From Nematocida homosporus (lineage: Eukaryota; Microsporidia), in the NCBI RefSeq assembly GCF_024244095.1, contig NW_026250684.1:95536-159535 (forward strand): 64,000 nucleotides of DNA, in the 5' to 3' direction. Positions within the stretch are counted from its first letter, which is position 1; each line of letters starts with the position of its first letter. The notes beneath the pieces are model-generated. The model ran no database searches and was not told the origin of the DNA. It was given only the letters and a program-made list of their open reading frames with translations. Positions 18,804 to 28,770 of the stretch are shown here, piece after piece. Both the position numbers and the translations under genes were made by a program.

Positions 18804-19544
18804 ATGGAGAATCGTATGAATGAGAGCGATAATTCTGAAAAGATCTTTGGTCTGTCAATTGAGCAGTATGCGGCTGGATCTGTGGATGCTCCTGCGACCA
18901 ATCTACCAAATCACAACCCTATTCCCAATCCCAACTCTGAACGACTTATTGAAGAAGTCTCGCAATCCATTGCTAAAATAGAACAGGACCAGGTTAGTAT
19001 TGCCCAATCAATTGAAAGTCTTCTGCAAGACCTAGGAGAACGTCTTGGCAAGCATGGAATCAAACTTAACCGGTGCACCCGCCTGGATATTACGGCCCTA
19101 GACATAAAGCCAGATCTTGACCGTCTGCGCCAACTGCATGCGGCCAAAGAGAAGAATGCACGTTCTATTTTGCGGCTGCAAGCTGAAACTACCCGACAAC
19201 ACCTCACTGAGTTCTTGAAGCGAGCTGAACTGGCCGCGCACAAACTCCTAGCTTGGCAAGCCGCTGTGGCGACCGAAGCTACCGCCTTGGAGAAAGATCT
19301 TTTGGCCCGCAGCAGTATTTATGAAATCCGAGCAGCCGACCATCTTCTGACCAAACAGCAATCTTTCTTAGCAGCTCTGCCCCAAGTGGACAAGATCCTT
19401 TCTCTAACCGAACATCTAGTTCTTAATCAATCTCATATTTATCCTAAACAGGACCAAGAAGAACTCGCATACTCTGAAACACTTATCAGACACTCATCCG
19501 AGCTAGAAAGAACAACTGAGCATCTATTGGGTCTTTTGAAATAA
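18804..19544 (+). CDS. Coiled-coil protein, possibly Nsp1/Nup62-like
   Basis: 246 residues from the ATG at 18804; a TTG-initiated extension into the spacer is rejected. After a 50-residue Asn/Pro-rich lead, the rest is almost entirely helical heptads. The C-terminal third, with DHLLTKQQSFLAALPQVDKI and then a long helix, resembles the end of the Nsp1/Nup62 coiled coil (QQ-x-L spaced before a final helix). That resemblance is weak and there are no FG repeats. A structural protein of another kind is equally possible. The polytopic membrane protein gene follows 71 bp downstream on the same strand. Confidence 0.6.
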   Translation: MENRMNESDNSEKIFGLSIEQYAAGSVDAPATNLPNHNPIPNPNSERLIEEVSQSIAKIEQDQVSIAQSIESLLQDLGERLGKHGIKLNRCTRLDITALDIKPDLDRLRQLHAAKEKNARSILRLQAETTRQHLTEFLKRAELAAHKLLAWQAAVATEATALEKDLLARSSIYEIRAADHLLTKQQSFLAALPQVDKILSLTEHLVLNQSHIYPKQDQEELAYSETLIRHSSELERTTEHLLGLLK

Positions 19545-19615
19545 ACGATTTAATTGCCATCTTTGATTGGACCAATTTGACTATATTCGGAAATCATCTG
19601 ATCTCAATTTTTTCA

Positions 19616-21517
19616 ATGTTAGCTGATCTGAATAGGAACCGCAAAAATGACATAATTGATGCCATAGATAAGAGAGAGTATCTTGAGGCGACCTTTCTCT
19701 GTTTGATTGGGTTGATTGATATGGTCGCGGATGTATTGAACTACATGGTAATTCAGCCGGCCTTATATCTCTTCTATCCTCTTTTAGAACGTTTTGCCAT
19801 CCTACAGTATTTCACACGAACAATTGATGTAATTGAGCATCCAGATGATGCAATGGAAGCCGTACTAACTAAGCCTCGTAATGTATGGTACGATTTCTAC
19901 TGGTCTTTATCTGACATGCGATCAGACTGGCAGTTTCGCTTGGACGAGAACAGCAAAGGCAGAACAAAGGACCAGATTAACTCCGATCTCCGCCAGATTC
20001 AGATAAAAAGGAAGCAAGAACGAGATAATATGCTGAAAGGTAAGCTATCAGCAGCGCAACAATTTAAAGTCCTAATGGAAGAACCAGCGAAGACATTTGA
20101 CAATCGAGATGATGCTGGAATGAGTTATGGTGATTATGTCTTAAAAGTTATAGATTGGATAGTTGAAAGGATTTCGCAAGTATTGGATAAGCTCACTATT
20201 GGCTTAGTGTCTAAAATAGGCAAAGTTGTCTCTTATCTGCTGGGGGCTTTATTTACCCTGGGTGTTTTAATAGTTCGGATTGTCTTCTATTTGATATTAC
20301 GTCTGCTGGGCATTATTATTGGCCTGCTTCAGAAATTGCCAATTGTGGGCCGGCTCTTCCCACAACAGGTCGGTGCGAGAGAAAGATTGCAGGATGGATT
20401 CCGATCAATGTTGTACGACCAAATGCTAGCCTTGCAGCCCTGGCGCACGTCAAAGACTTATCCTGAGCTGCGCAGACGCCAGAAGATGACCAAGCTATCG
20501 GCTAAAAAAGTAGGCAGAGCTTACAAACATGCTATCTATGATGGATCTAGGTCATTGTTTGAATTCTACGTACATGTCTGGATTGAAGCGGCAGCCATTG
20601 CCACAGGTATGTTTATTAAACTAATTCATGTGGTTGTATCGCATGCTTTAGAGACGTTTTCGCGAATAGAGCTGTTATTAGCAGTAGTCGCCATTGGGAC
20701 AATTGTACTGGTGCTGTGTTCGACGAGCTGGATGCCCAGCGGGGACCATTCCATAGGATCCTTCGATGCTAATAACTGGCTAATGGTCGATACCACCGCA
20801 AAATCCATAGCCGTTATTGGTGCTGGGCTAGTATCGCTTCTATCTCTTATAACTCTTGGCCGCACGGTCTTTAGACGCACTACAGAAACCACCAAAGGCG
20901 AGGATGCAACTAAGTTTGCTAATGCCGCGGTCAAGAAACACGAGAACTTCGTTCTAACCCTTGGCAAACTCCTAATCTTCCTCTGTGGCCTGCTAGCTCT
21001 CGGTCGGATTCTTAGTGTGGTGACTCTGGGACAGAAGGATGTAATGGAAACAGTTAGATTTGTTTTGTTCTGGATAATAGTGGCTGAGTTGATTAGAGAT
21101 ATGCGCAACCAATTTTCTGGCCTTGGCGTACGAGCTTCACGGCAAAGTCAATGGCTAATTGTCTTGGGTCTAGTGCTTGGCTCGCTGTTTGTAACCGATG
21201 TACGGATATTTTTAATCATGCAAGTTGCTGCTTGTACTTTAGCACTTGTTACTGTAATGATTCCTGATTTCCGCCGAAGTAAATCAGGGCCCCAGTCATT
21301 TAGACGTGGTAGATGGCCTTACTTCTACTTTTTAATCCGAATAGGACTAATAGTCGCTGTTGGTGTAATACTAGGATTCTCACTCTGGGAAGACTTCTTA
21401 CGTGTGTTTGTTTATATCAACCGAGGAGTTAACTACCTTCTACATCTGCTTACCAAGCATGATGAGTTCTTCTCGCTCAGGCATTTACTTGGCAAGGCAG
21501 CCCCAGTGCCCGCCTAA
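19616..21517 (+). CDS. Polytopic membrane protein, unknown family
   Basis: 633 residues from the ATG at 19616. A soluble N-terminal part (1-180) with charged helices is followed by two hydrophobic hairpins at about 195-265, a basic cytosolic-type loop (280-330), and six or more further transmembrane segments to the C terminus. I do not recognise it; no transporter signature is evident. Amphipathic and hydrophobic segments alternate in a way seen in ER or nuclear-envelope proteins, but that is a guess. It is on the same strand as the coiled-coil gene upstream. Confidence 0.75.
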   Translation: MLADLNRNRKNDIIDAIDKREYLEATFLCLIGLIDMVADVLNYMVIQPALYLFYPLLERFAILQYFTRTIDVIEHPDDAMEAVLTKPRNVWYDFYWSLSDMRSDWQFRLDENSKGRTKDQINSDLRQIQIKRKQERDNMLKGKLSAAQQFKVLMEEPAKTFDNRDDAGMSYGDYVLKVIDWIVERISQVLDKLTIGLVSKIGKVVSYLLGALFTLGVLIVRIVFYLILRLLGIIIGLLQKLPIVGRLFPQQVGARERLQDGFRSMLYDQMLALQPWRTSKTYPELRRRQKMTKLSAKKVGRAYKHAIYDGSRSLFEFYVHVWIEAAAIATGMFIKLIHVVVSHALETFSRIELLLAVVAIGTIVLVLCSTSWMPSGDHSIGSFDANNWLMVDTTAKSIAVIGAGLVSLLSLITLGRTVFRRTTETTKGEDATKFANAAVKKHENFVLTLGKLLIFLCGLLALGRILSVVTLGQKDVMETVRFVLFWIIVAELIRDMRNQFSGLGVRASRQSQWLIVLGLVLGSLFVTDVRIFLIMQVAACTLALVTVMIPDFRRSKSGPQSFRRGRWPYFYFLIRIGLIVAVGVILGFSLWEDFLRVFVYINRGVNYLLHLLTKHDEFFSLRHLLGKAAPVPA

Positions 21518-21695
21518 TGCACAACCCAATAAAGAGTTATATCAGGTGCACTGTCACGCTGTCATACAACTAACCGTCGATTATAAATCAGATCATATCT
21601 TAATTTAACAAAAAAGATAACTCAACCCAAACCCAACTTAAATTAACCCTATCTAATCGCGTTAAAACCCTAAACAAAACTAACTCAATATATAT

Positions 21696-24600
21696 TTATG
21701 TCTTCTTCCAGGTTTCCAGCCGCATTTGCACAGAAATGCACATGGCCATCATTTCTTGGGTCAGTAGTTTAAAGGCATAGGGCATATGCACTGCACTAAT
21801 GTCCGTACGCGTGCCGCACAGTTGGCAAGAGTAAATACCGCGCGTGCGATTACCAGCACAGAAGATTCCACAGCTATTGCAAATAAAGACTTCAAAACGA
21901 TCACTGACATCACAAAGCCGTTCTTTTAAGAAAGAAGCAGCTCCATGCGAAATCATACAGTCCCTCTCCATTTCTCCAAATCGCAAACCTCCATCCCGAC
22001 TTCGTCCTTCAACCGGCTGCCGCGTCAGAATTTGGACGGGACCATGGGCCCGGGCATGAATCTTATCTGCCACCATGTGCTTAAGCCGCTGGTAGTAGGT
22101 GGGACCTATAAAGATTTGCGTGCGCAGTTTACGGCCAGTTAAGCCGGAGTACATTACTTCAAACCCTCGCTTTTGGAAACCGTTCCTTTCCAGCTCAGCA
22201 CCAATCGCCTCCACGCTCTGTCCTTCAAAAGGAGTTGCATTGCCTTCTATACCGGTCATTGCACTAACCTTACCCTGCAAACACTCAACTAAGTGCCCAA
22301 TGGTCATTCGACTGGGAATAGCATGCGGATTAATGATAATGTCCGGTGTAATACCATCTGCTGTAAAGGGCATATCTTCTGGAGGTAAAACTATACCAAT
22401 TGTTCCTTTCTGGCCGTGTCGCGAGGCAAACTTATCTCCCATTTGCGGGATACGGGCCGAACGCACTCTAATCCGAGCATATCTATATCCATCTTTAGTT
22501 GTTAAAATCACCCGATCTACCACTCCACTTTCAGTGCCTCGCATAACTGTACTTGCATCTCTTAGCCCTTCCGGCGTACTAACTACCTTCCCAATCAGAA
22601 CATCCTCGCCCGTTACTCGGGTCCCCGGCAAAATCAGCCCATCCGAATCAAGCTTCTCATAATTAGCATTACGCATACGTTGCACAGTTCGTCGCTCAGG
22701 CTTAATAAAACACTCCTGCTCCTCCGGCTTAGCCCGGGTTTCCAGATCACTGTACGTACGATAGAAGAAACTCCGGAAAAGCCCACGATCAACTGCCCCG
22801 CGGTTCATGACCACACTGTCTTCTTGGTTGTACCCCGTGTAACAAGCAATAGCCACCATGGCATTCTGTCCCGAAGGTAATTCCCGGAAGCGTAAGAAGT
22901 CCATACTTTTAGTCGCTACTAAGGGCTTCTGTGGGTAGCAAAGAACATTACTAAGTGAATCCATCCGCATTAAGAAGTTGGTGGCATACACCCCCATAGC
23001 TTGTTTTCCCATAGCGCTTTGGTAAGTATTTCTTGGTGACTGGTTATGGTCCGGGAAAGGAACAACTGAAGCACAAACACCTAGCATCATGGCCGGATGG
23101 ATCTCACAATGCGTATAGGTTATTTCACCGGCTTCCTTATGAATATCCTCTGGACGAACGGCAATCATTGCTGTTTCTTCTTCCTCAACGTCTAAATACT
23201 CCACGCACCCTTCCTGAATCAGTTGGGACCACGTATAATCAGTGCTGCCATACTTATCTAAGAACCGCTCAATCACTAGTCCGCCATTTTCAACAATAAA
23301 GAGCGGGCGAGCGGCTCGGCCTCCATCTGTGTTGATTCTAATTTCGCGCTCTTGTAAATCTCTAACAATTCCTATCTCTTTTGATATCTCTCCCGTTCTC
23401 CGCAAGGTTTTCAAAGTCTTGATCAGAACAGCCGGGGCCCGATGAACGCCTACCCAGGAACCATTAACAAAGACTTTGGTGGCCCCGGCAATAGCCGAAG
23501 GACTGACTTCCTCAAGACCTTCCAGACCACACTCTTCCAGTAACTCAACTACCGCTCCAGAACTAACTCCTACGGAAATGTGCGACATTAAGGCTAAGTT
23601 CTTAACCAGACCACAAGCCTGGCCTTCCGGTGTCTCGGCTGGACAAACCATCCCCCAATGACTTGAATGCAACTGGCGCGGCTTAGCTAACTTACCATCC
23701 CGACCAATTGGTGTATTAACCCGACGCAAATGAGAAAGAGTAGAGATATAGTTGTACCGACTAAGTACTTGGGCTACTCCAGCTCGGGCCTGCATACTTT
23801 TAGACTGCTCACCCCAATTTCCTGTAGCTAAAGAGTACCGCAAGCCCTGAGTTAGAGTGGAAGTTCTTAGGCCAATAACCAGGTTTAAGTCGCGATTGCC
23901 ATCAATGCATCGCTGCATGTGCTTGGCCAGTTCGTTGCACATCTTCTTGAACAGAGTCCGGAAAAGACCAGCAATCAAAGGCCCGGCTAAGTCTAAGCGT
24001 TTCCGGCCGTAATGATCACGATCTTCCTGCTCACGACGGCCCATAGCCACCATCAGTAACTTATTAATAGCATACCCAAAAAGATAAGCCTTCTTCGTCT
24101 CACAGAACTCCTTAGTACCTACGTGTGGCAAGAACTCTTTCTGGAAGAGAGTCTTGGCAAACTTAATTCGCTTCTCCTTAGAAAACCCAGCCGGTGCAAC
24201 TCGTTTCCCAATATAGTCCAAGGCTACACCCTGGTCCTGAATAACAAAAGCTTCTTCAATACTCGGTCTAAGCATAGCCAGCATTTCCTTATCATGAAAA
24301 TCATAACAAATATGCTCAATAATCTCCTTATCAGAAATAAACCCTAAAGCTCTAAATATAACAACCACCGGAATATCTTGTTTAGCATGCGGCAGAAGAG
24401 CCCTTAATAAATGGCCTGAACCCCCAGTACTATCTAAAGTCCTTGAAACTAGCCGAATTGCTAAGGGCGAAGCCATCCTATGGCCATGTTCCGGTACTGA
24501 TCTTATCTCAGCCGTATAAAGATAAGGCGAAGGCGGTGATTTCTTAAAGATATAAACTAAATTAGAGGCCATCCGTTCATGAGCAATCAAGACCTTTTCC

Positions 24601-25115
24601 GAACCATTAATAATAAAATACCCGCCTTGATCATAAGGACACTCTTCCATCCGGTTAATATCTCTTTCATCAACATTATGGTAGACACAGTAGAGTGATT
24701 TTAACATGACAGGAATAGTGCCAATTGGAACACGCTTATACACTCTTACTTCCGGTTCTTCATCGCCTACTTGCTCGGTCTTGGTAATGTCTATGTAAAG
24801 GGAAGAGGCATAAGTTAGACTCCTAATCCTTGCGTCATTAGGAAACATAGAAGAAGTTGTACCATCTGCCTCGGTCATTGTTGGGGGTTTACTCAAGTAT
24901 ATTTGGTTGAACTTGATGGTGTACTTCTTAGCTAACGATTCATCGCCACTAGGATTGTGTGCTAATAAAACAATAGTTGAATTCTCATCTACAATCTCCT
25001 GCATGGTACTTTGTACAAACTCATTGAATGAATCTAGTTGCTGCCTAACTAAACCCTTTTCTTTAAAGAACGCCCTAACGATTTGCCAACATACGGCTTG
25101 GGTTAACCCGGTCAT
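21696..25115 (-). CDS. RPB2: RNA polymerase II subunit RPB2
   Basis: 1139 residues, second-largest Pol II subunit. Landmarks: HLRRVNTPIGRDGK, HWGMVCPAETPEGQACGLVKNLALM (in two parts, about 475-500), the hybrid-binding GYNQEDSVVMNR block, the active-site lysine segment GDKFASRHGQKG, and a C-terminal zinc finger with cysteines in CNSCGIF and CQLCG. The sequence is closer to Pol II than to Pol I or III second subunits (PETPEGQACGLVKNL, VFINGSW-type loop). Its start is 24 bp from JAC1. RPB11 is also in this window at 35555. Confidence 0.96.
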   Translation of the reverse strand: MTGLTQAVCWQIVRAFFKEKGLVRQQLDSFNEFVQSTMQEIVDENSTIVLLAHNPSGDESLAKKYTIKFNQIYLSKPPTMTEADGTTSSMFPNDARIRSLTYASSLYIDITKTEQVGDEEPEVRVYKRVPIGTIPVMLKSLYCVYHNVDERDINRMEECPYDQGGYFIINGSEKVLIAHERMASNLVYIFKKSPPSPYLYTAEIRSVPEHGHRMASPLAIRLVSRTLDSTGGSGHLLRALLPHAKQDIPVVVIFRALGFISDKEIIEHICYDFHDKEMLAMLRPSIEEAFVIQDQGVALDYIGKRVAPAGFSKEKRIKFAKTLFQKEFLPHVGTKEFCETKKAYLFGYAINKLLMVAMGRREQEDRDHYGRKRLDLAGPLIAGLFRTLFKKMCNELAKHMQRCIDGNRDLNLVIGLRTSTLTQGLRYSLATGNWGEQSKSMQARAGVAQVLSRYNYISTLSHLRRVNTPIGRDGKLAKPRQLHSSHWGMVCPAETPEGQACGLVKNLALMSHISVGVSSGAVVELLEECGLEGLEEVSPSAIAGATKVFVNGSWVGVHRAPAVLIKTLKTLRRTGEISKEIGIVRDLQEREIRINTDGGRAARPLFIVENGGLVIERFLDKYGSTDYTWSQLIQEGCVEYLDVEEEETAMIAVRPEDIHKEAGEITYTHCEIHPAMMLGVCASVVPFPDHNQSPRNTYQSAMGKQAMGVYATNFLMRMDSLSNVLCYPQKPLVATKSMDFLRFRELPSGQNAMVAIACYTGYNQEDSVVMNRGAVDRGLFRSFFYRTYSDLETRAKPEEQECFIKPERRTVQRMRNANYEKLDSDGLILPGTRVTGEDVLIGKVVSTPEGLRDASTVMRGTESGVVDRVILTTKDGYRYARIRVRSARIPQMGDKFASRHGQKGTIGIVLPPEDMPFTADGITPDIIINPHAIPSRMTIGHLVECLQGKVSAMTGIEGNATPFEGQSVEAIGAELERNGFQKRGFEVMYSGLTGRKLRTQIFIGPTYYQRLKHMVADKIHARAHGPVQILTRQPVEGRSRDGGLRFGEMERDCMISHGAASFLKERLCDVSDRFEVFICNSCGIFCAGNRTRGIYSCQLCGTRTDISAVHMPYAFKLLTQEMMAMCISVQMRLETWKKT

Positions 25116-25139
25116 AGCTAAAAAATTATAAAGGCTTAT
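25116..25139. promoter_or_regulatory. 24-bp bidirectional promoter gap (RPB2 / JAC1)
   Basis: 24 bp between divergent ATGs, consisting almost only of A/T (AAAAAATTATAAAGG core). TATA-like by composition; function inferred from position. Confidence 0.5.
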
Positions 25140-25688
25140 ATGGGGGATAAGACGCTTTTTGAGATCTTTCGGACCCCGGCGAGTCCTTTCTCTGTTAGTC
25201 AGCTTAAAAATGCATATTATGGCTTAATTAGACGAGTGCATCCTGATAGTCAAATGACAGACCTTCCCAAAAAGGAAAAAGAGGTCTTATCTAGTTTTAT
25301 CAGTACGGCCTACCAAAAGCTAAAGAATGATTATAGTCGGAGTATTTATGAGTACTCGTTGGCCCATGGGACTAATTTAGTTAAGCGGGACTTTCATAAT
25401 GTTGGGGATGTGTTTGGACTGAGTAAGGACCTGACTGTGCTTGATTCGATTAAGGATAGACTTGGGTGTGATAAGAAGTTGGTGAGTTTAGAGTTCTTGG
25501 ACCGGATTCTTTATATGGAAGACCGAATTGCTAATTGCTCCCTTGAGGAACTACCACAAATTCAGCAGGAGATTGAAGCGGCTATCAAGCAGTGCCAAGA
25601 GAACAAAACGTCGTTGCAAAGTCTGGTGCACTGGCGATATTACCAAAAGCTCCAAGAAAGCATTGCGGCTCGTACTCTCTTGGAATAA
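25140..25688 (+). CDS. JAC1: Mitosomal J-protein JAC1/HscB
   Basis: 182 residues. An N-terminal J-domain has an intact HPD motif (H34-P35-D36 in RRVHPDSQM). It is followed by the HscB-specific three-helix C-terminal domain, with SLEFLDRILYMEDRI matching the family's Isu-binding helix. The J domain starts close to the N terminus with no clear targeting peptide. Family role: stimulates mitochondrial Hsp70 to release Fe-S clusters from Isu1 (ISU1 is at 12879). The zinc-finger N terminus seen in some animal HscB is absent. Confidence 0.88.
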   Translation: MGDKTLFEIFRTPASPFSVSQLKNAYYGLIRRVHPDSQMTDLPKKEKEVLSSFISTAYQKLKNDYSRSIYEYSLAHGTNLVKRDFHNVGDVFGLSKDLTVLDSIKDRLGCDKKLVSLEFLDRILYMEDRIANCSLEELPQIQQEIEAAIKQCQENKTSLQSLVHWRYYQKLQESIAARTLLE

Positions 25689-26323
25689 CCCAATAGGTTA
25701 GTATCTGTGTTCTGTTAAGTGTTCAGTTAAGTATGATTTGGTGCTAGTATAACATGGTCTTAGATAGCGGCCCTACCCTTATAACGACTAATAAACTAGA
25801 TTAAATTGAGCTAATTTAAGCTGCCGTTTACCTTACTATGTATAACAACTCGTATTCACTTATGTTTATCCAACTCATCTTTATATAACTTATCATTATA
25901 TTTAACTGATCATAACATAACCTACCAGAAGTAAAGTAAAGTAAAGTAAAGTAAAGTGAGTTTTAATTAAATTATAAACCAAACCCTTCCGAAATATTTC
26001 ACGAACAGATTGTTTTTATTTTAAGTTTATTTAAGTTTGAATTTGTATATTTAAGTATATCTCTAGTTCGATAGCCAAACAAGTAAATAGTTTAAGTATT
26101 TTAATGTACTGTCAATTAGACCCAATTTAGTCCACAACTTGACAGTGTAACTTTGTTTAATTGCATGCAACTAACCAACTCAAACCAACACAACTAACTC
26201 AACCAAGTCAATTCAAACACAACCCAACCCAACCTAAACTCAACCCAACTCAACTCAACACAATACCAACTCAACTAAATTCAATTGACTTGAGCTGAAC
26301 TTTCCAGGATTAAACCACGAGTA
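25689..26323. other. Intergenic region with satellite-like repeats upstream of tRNA
   Basis: A spacer of 635 bp. It contains a (GTAAA)n run at about 25930-25957, A/T-rich sequence to 26160, and a C/A-rich block (CAACCCAACCTAA, CAACTCAACACAA) at about 26170-26290. No gene is seen. Confidence 0.6.
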
Positions 26324-26395
26324 AGCACTGTGGCGCAATGGCAGCGCGCTGGGCTCATAACCCAGAGGTTGTAAGTTCGAGCCTTACCGGTGCTA
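26324..26395 (+). tRNA. tRNA-Met (CAT), initiator-like
   Basis: A 72-nt cloverleaf. The acceptor stem AGCACTG pairs with CGGTGCT (one G-U), with discriminator A. The D arm is around TGGCGCAATGGCAGCGC. The anticodon arm TGGG CT CAT AA CCCA has anticodon CAT at 26356-26358, and the T stem is GTAAG/CTTAC. The first pair is A1:U72 and the anticodon stem has three consecutive G:C pairs, both hallmarks of eukaryotic initiator tRNA; the D and anticodon arms closely resemble known initiators. The T loop begins TTCGAGC, so A54 is replaced by T54. No intron is present. CCA is not encoded. Confidence 0.92.
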
Positions 26396-26399
26396 CTCC

Positions 26400-26405
26400 T
26401 TTTTT
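26400..26405 (+). terminator. Pol III T-run terminator of tRNA-Met
   Basis: Six T residues begin five bases after the discriminator, which fits Pol III termination. It lies within the leader of the V-ATPase subunit C gene. Confidence 0.75.
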
Positions 26406-26427
26406 CTTTGTGTTTGTTTTTAGCCCC

Positions 26428-27564
26428 ATGCATATTCTGGTTTCGCTTCCCCTTGATACGCCGGTTGAGGCCGATATTTTACTGGCAAATGTTCGACAAG
26501 GTTTAGGGTCCGTTGGTAAGAATTGTGAACTGTTGCCTTTGTTCACTATCGAAGGTGAATCAATTGATTGTCTGTTTGAATGTGAGGAACGGGTAAGCCT
26601 TTTGGAAGAGTTAATTCAGGACTGCATTAAGCGCTACTTGGTAACGGGTGCTTCTTTATCAAAAGAGCCTGTTTCGGGTTTAAGTTTACTAGGCAAGACT
26701 TTTGACCACTTCTTAAAGTCTTTCCAATGGGACCGTACGGCTTATCCTTTGAGTTTGAAGATGTCCGACTTACTGTTGTTGCTGGAACAGGAGGCAAAAA
26801 CAGCCGTTGACCTTTTTAGAGAGAAAGATAAGCAGTATACAGAACAGAAGAAGAAGATGGCGGCAGTAAACCGAGTTAGTATTTCTATTTACGATGTGGA
26901 TATCAACAAGGTAGCTTATGACCAGGAGAAGGAGGAGCAGGCCTCGTCTTCTTTCTTTGACAAGTACTATGTGTGTGTGCGCGATAAGTTTAGGGAGAAG
27001 GATGCAGTGGCCTTAGAGAAAGTTGAGGGACTCTTTATCGAGTCGCGACAATTGGTGGCCAAATGTACTGATGGAGAAGTCTATGAAGTATTAGGACAAC
27101 ATACAGCACCTGAGCAGGTGTACAAAGCGATAGAAACGGCTGGGTACTATACAAAGCGGCCGAGTTTAACTCGAGAAGAGTATTTAGCTCAGGTAGCGCA
27201 AGAGAAGGATGTAGAGGCCGACTTTTTAAGGGTGGAGGACTCTGTTAGGGCAATGGTGCGTGGTAAGACGCCACGACTCTTTTTGTTATTGGTTCATGTG
27301 AAAGTTCTAGCTTTGTATATCGAGTCATTGCTAAGGTTTGGGTTTCCGGGCACGTTTGGGTTCTTTATTGTGGAGGCACCGGCTGTGCAGAAAGTGCTAT
27401 CTAAATGGAAGCGGGTAGGGAAGGCTTGGAAGTACTCTAAGCGGGTGCAATCAGCGGAAAGTGCCCATTTAGTTGGTGAAAGTGAGCCAATCTATGATTT
27501 TGTTTACCGGGTGGTTGATATAAGTGACAAAGACCCAATAAGGGAGGAGAAGAATGAACCATAA
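26428..27564 (+). CDS. VMA5: V-type ATPase subunit C
   Basis: 378 residues. The start is the ATG at 26428, because the frame upstream runs through the tRNA gene and is an artefact. N-terminal VSLPLDTPVEADILLANVRQG, the central FQWDRTAYPL and the long coiled segment (KQYTEQKKKMAAVNR) match Vma5. The helix-rich C-terminal foot (FGFPGTFGFFIVE) also fits. Subunit C links peripheral stalk to V1 and controls reversible assembly of the proton pump. It begins 32 bp after the tRNA-Met. Confidence 0.9.
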   Translation: MHILVSLPLDTPVEADILLANVRQGLGSVGKNCELLPLFTIEGESIDCLFECEERVSLLEELIQDCIKRYLVTGASLSKEPVSGLSLLGKTFDHFLKSFQWDRTAYPLSLKMSDLLLLLEQEAKTAVDLFREKDKQYTEQKKKMAAVNRVSISIYDVDINKVAYDQEKEEQASSSFFDKYYVCVRDKFREKDAVALEKVEGLFIESRQLVAKCTDGEVYEVLGQHTAPEQVYKAIETAGYYTKRPSLTREEYLAQVAQEKDVEADFLRVEDSVRAMVRGKTPRLFLLLVHVKVLALYIESLLRFGFPGTFGFFIVEAPAVQKVLSKWKRVGKAWKYSKRVQSAESAHLVGESEPIYDFVYRVVDISDKDPIREEKNEP

Positions 27565-27649
27565 GACCTGGCAGGTAATTGGGCAGTTAAAAAACAGTCC
27601 AATCGCTGAAAAGGGGCTCGACAATAAATAGAAACTGAAACGATGCTTC

Positions 27650-28504
27650 ATGGATGAAACGCTCGTAGCAACAACGGTCATGGAAACGGCAGTGGCCAAC
27701 ACACGGTCTCGGGCTGAGGAGGAGGATGAACCTTCGTGTCGGATTTGTTATTGCGTGGAAAACCCCGTCGGGTGCTTAAAAGACCTAATAAGCCCGTGTG
27801 GGTGCAAGGGAACGGTTAAGTATGTTCATCGCTACTGTTTGCGCATTTGGCGGTTTAAGGGGAAGATGATTAAGGACATTAAGGTGTGTGAGCAGTGCTT
27901 TTGTGAGTACCAGGTTGATGATGAGAGGAAAACATCGGTGGGGCTGGTTTCTTTATCAACGGTTGCTGTTCTTCTTTCGATTGTTTTGGCCACAAACATA
28001 TTTTTGGTTTCGACGGCTGATACGATAACGTTTATTGGGAATGATGTTAACCACCTTTTCTTTGGGCGAAAGATGGCGGAAGGGTCCTTTGGCAGTCGCC
28101 CTATTCTGTTGAGCCGAATGGAAGAGGTGCCGGCTAGGCGTAAGGGGGCTTCGTCAGGTTATCGCTTGATTAAGCTCAACCTAGGAAGGAAGAAGCGTTC
28201 CCATTTGGTTTGTGATAAGAAGGTAGGGTTGTATACACTGAAGAATGCTCATTTGCTTAATGTGCTTCAGAATGGCGTTTTTTCTTCGATAACGGCGGTG
28301 AGTTTACTTTATGCCTTGCTGGTAGAGAATACTTGGATGTTGCTTTTGAACTTGGGATTGGCGCTTTGGCGGATTTTGGCTTTTGGAACTCTGGCTGATT
28401 GGGTAGTGTATACGGGAGCCACCGCTTATGTTTACCTGCGCATCTATCGGAGGTTGTACGCCCATATAGATAGCTACTGTATGTATGTCGTTAACTTTTA
28501 CTAA
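27650..28504 (+). CDS. RING-CH (MARCH-type) membrane ubiquitin ligase
   Basis: 284 residues. A RING-CH zinc finger at about residues 27-85 has the C4HC3 order: CRICYC, CGCKGTVKYVHRYCL, then CEQCFC. The conserved Trp (RIWRF) follows the His-Cys pair. Three or four hydrophobic segments follow (about 97-120, 215-230, 235-275). The family comprises membrane E3 ligases such as Doa10/Ssm4 and MARCH; this protein is far shorter than Doa10. Likely localisation is the ER or endomembrane system. It starts 85 bp after the V-ATPase gene stop. Confidence 0.88.
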   Translation: MDETLVATTVMETAVANTRSRAEEEDEPSCRICYCVENPVGCLKDLISPCGCKGTVKYVHRYCLRIWRFKGKMIKDIKVCEQCFCEYQVDDERKTSVGLVSLSTVAVLLSIVLATNIFLVSTADTITFIGNDVNHLFFGRKMAEGSFGSRPILLSRMEEVPARRKGASSGYRLIKLNLGRKKRSHLVCDKKVGLYTLKNAHLLNVLQNGVFSSITAVSLLYALLVENTWMLLLNLGLALWRILAFGTLADWVVYTGATAYVYLRIYRRLYAHIDSYCMYVVNFY

Positions 28505-28770
28505 CCCAATACAAACCATCTTGTTTTTGAAATTAATGTGTGCGCTGGATTGGTTAACTGAATAAAAGCAACTAGTATTGAGTTGGTGTTGGGGTGGTGT
28601 TGGATTGAGTTGGGTTGTGTTAGTGTTGAGTTAGTATTGCGGATGGTGCGCTAATCTATTTGGTAAGGTTGTTTTTGTCATATTGTTGAGTTTCCCTCTT
28701 GAAAGCTGGATTGTCCCATCGCTTTATTTGCTGTGCTTGGGTTAGTATTTGCTGGGCTACTTATCCGCTG

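Noticed and set aside
19577..19615. TTG start for the polytopic membrane protein; similar TTG or GTG starts at 4121, 6681, 13329, 16361, 18726, 49295, 51525 and 52582
   Set aside because: An ATG lies shortly downstream in each and matches family N termini where a family is known.
26338..26427. N-terminal extension of V-ATPase subunit C through the tRNA gene
   Set aside because: The bases form a complete tRNA-Met cloverleaf with a Pol III terminator; the family N terminus starts at the ATG at 26428.
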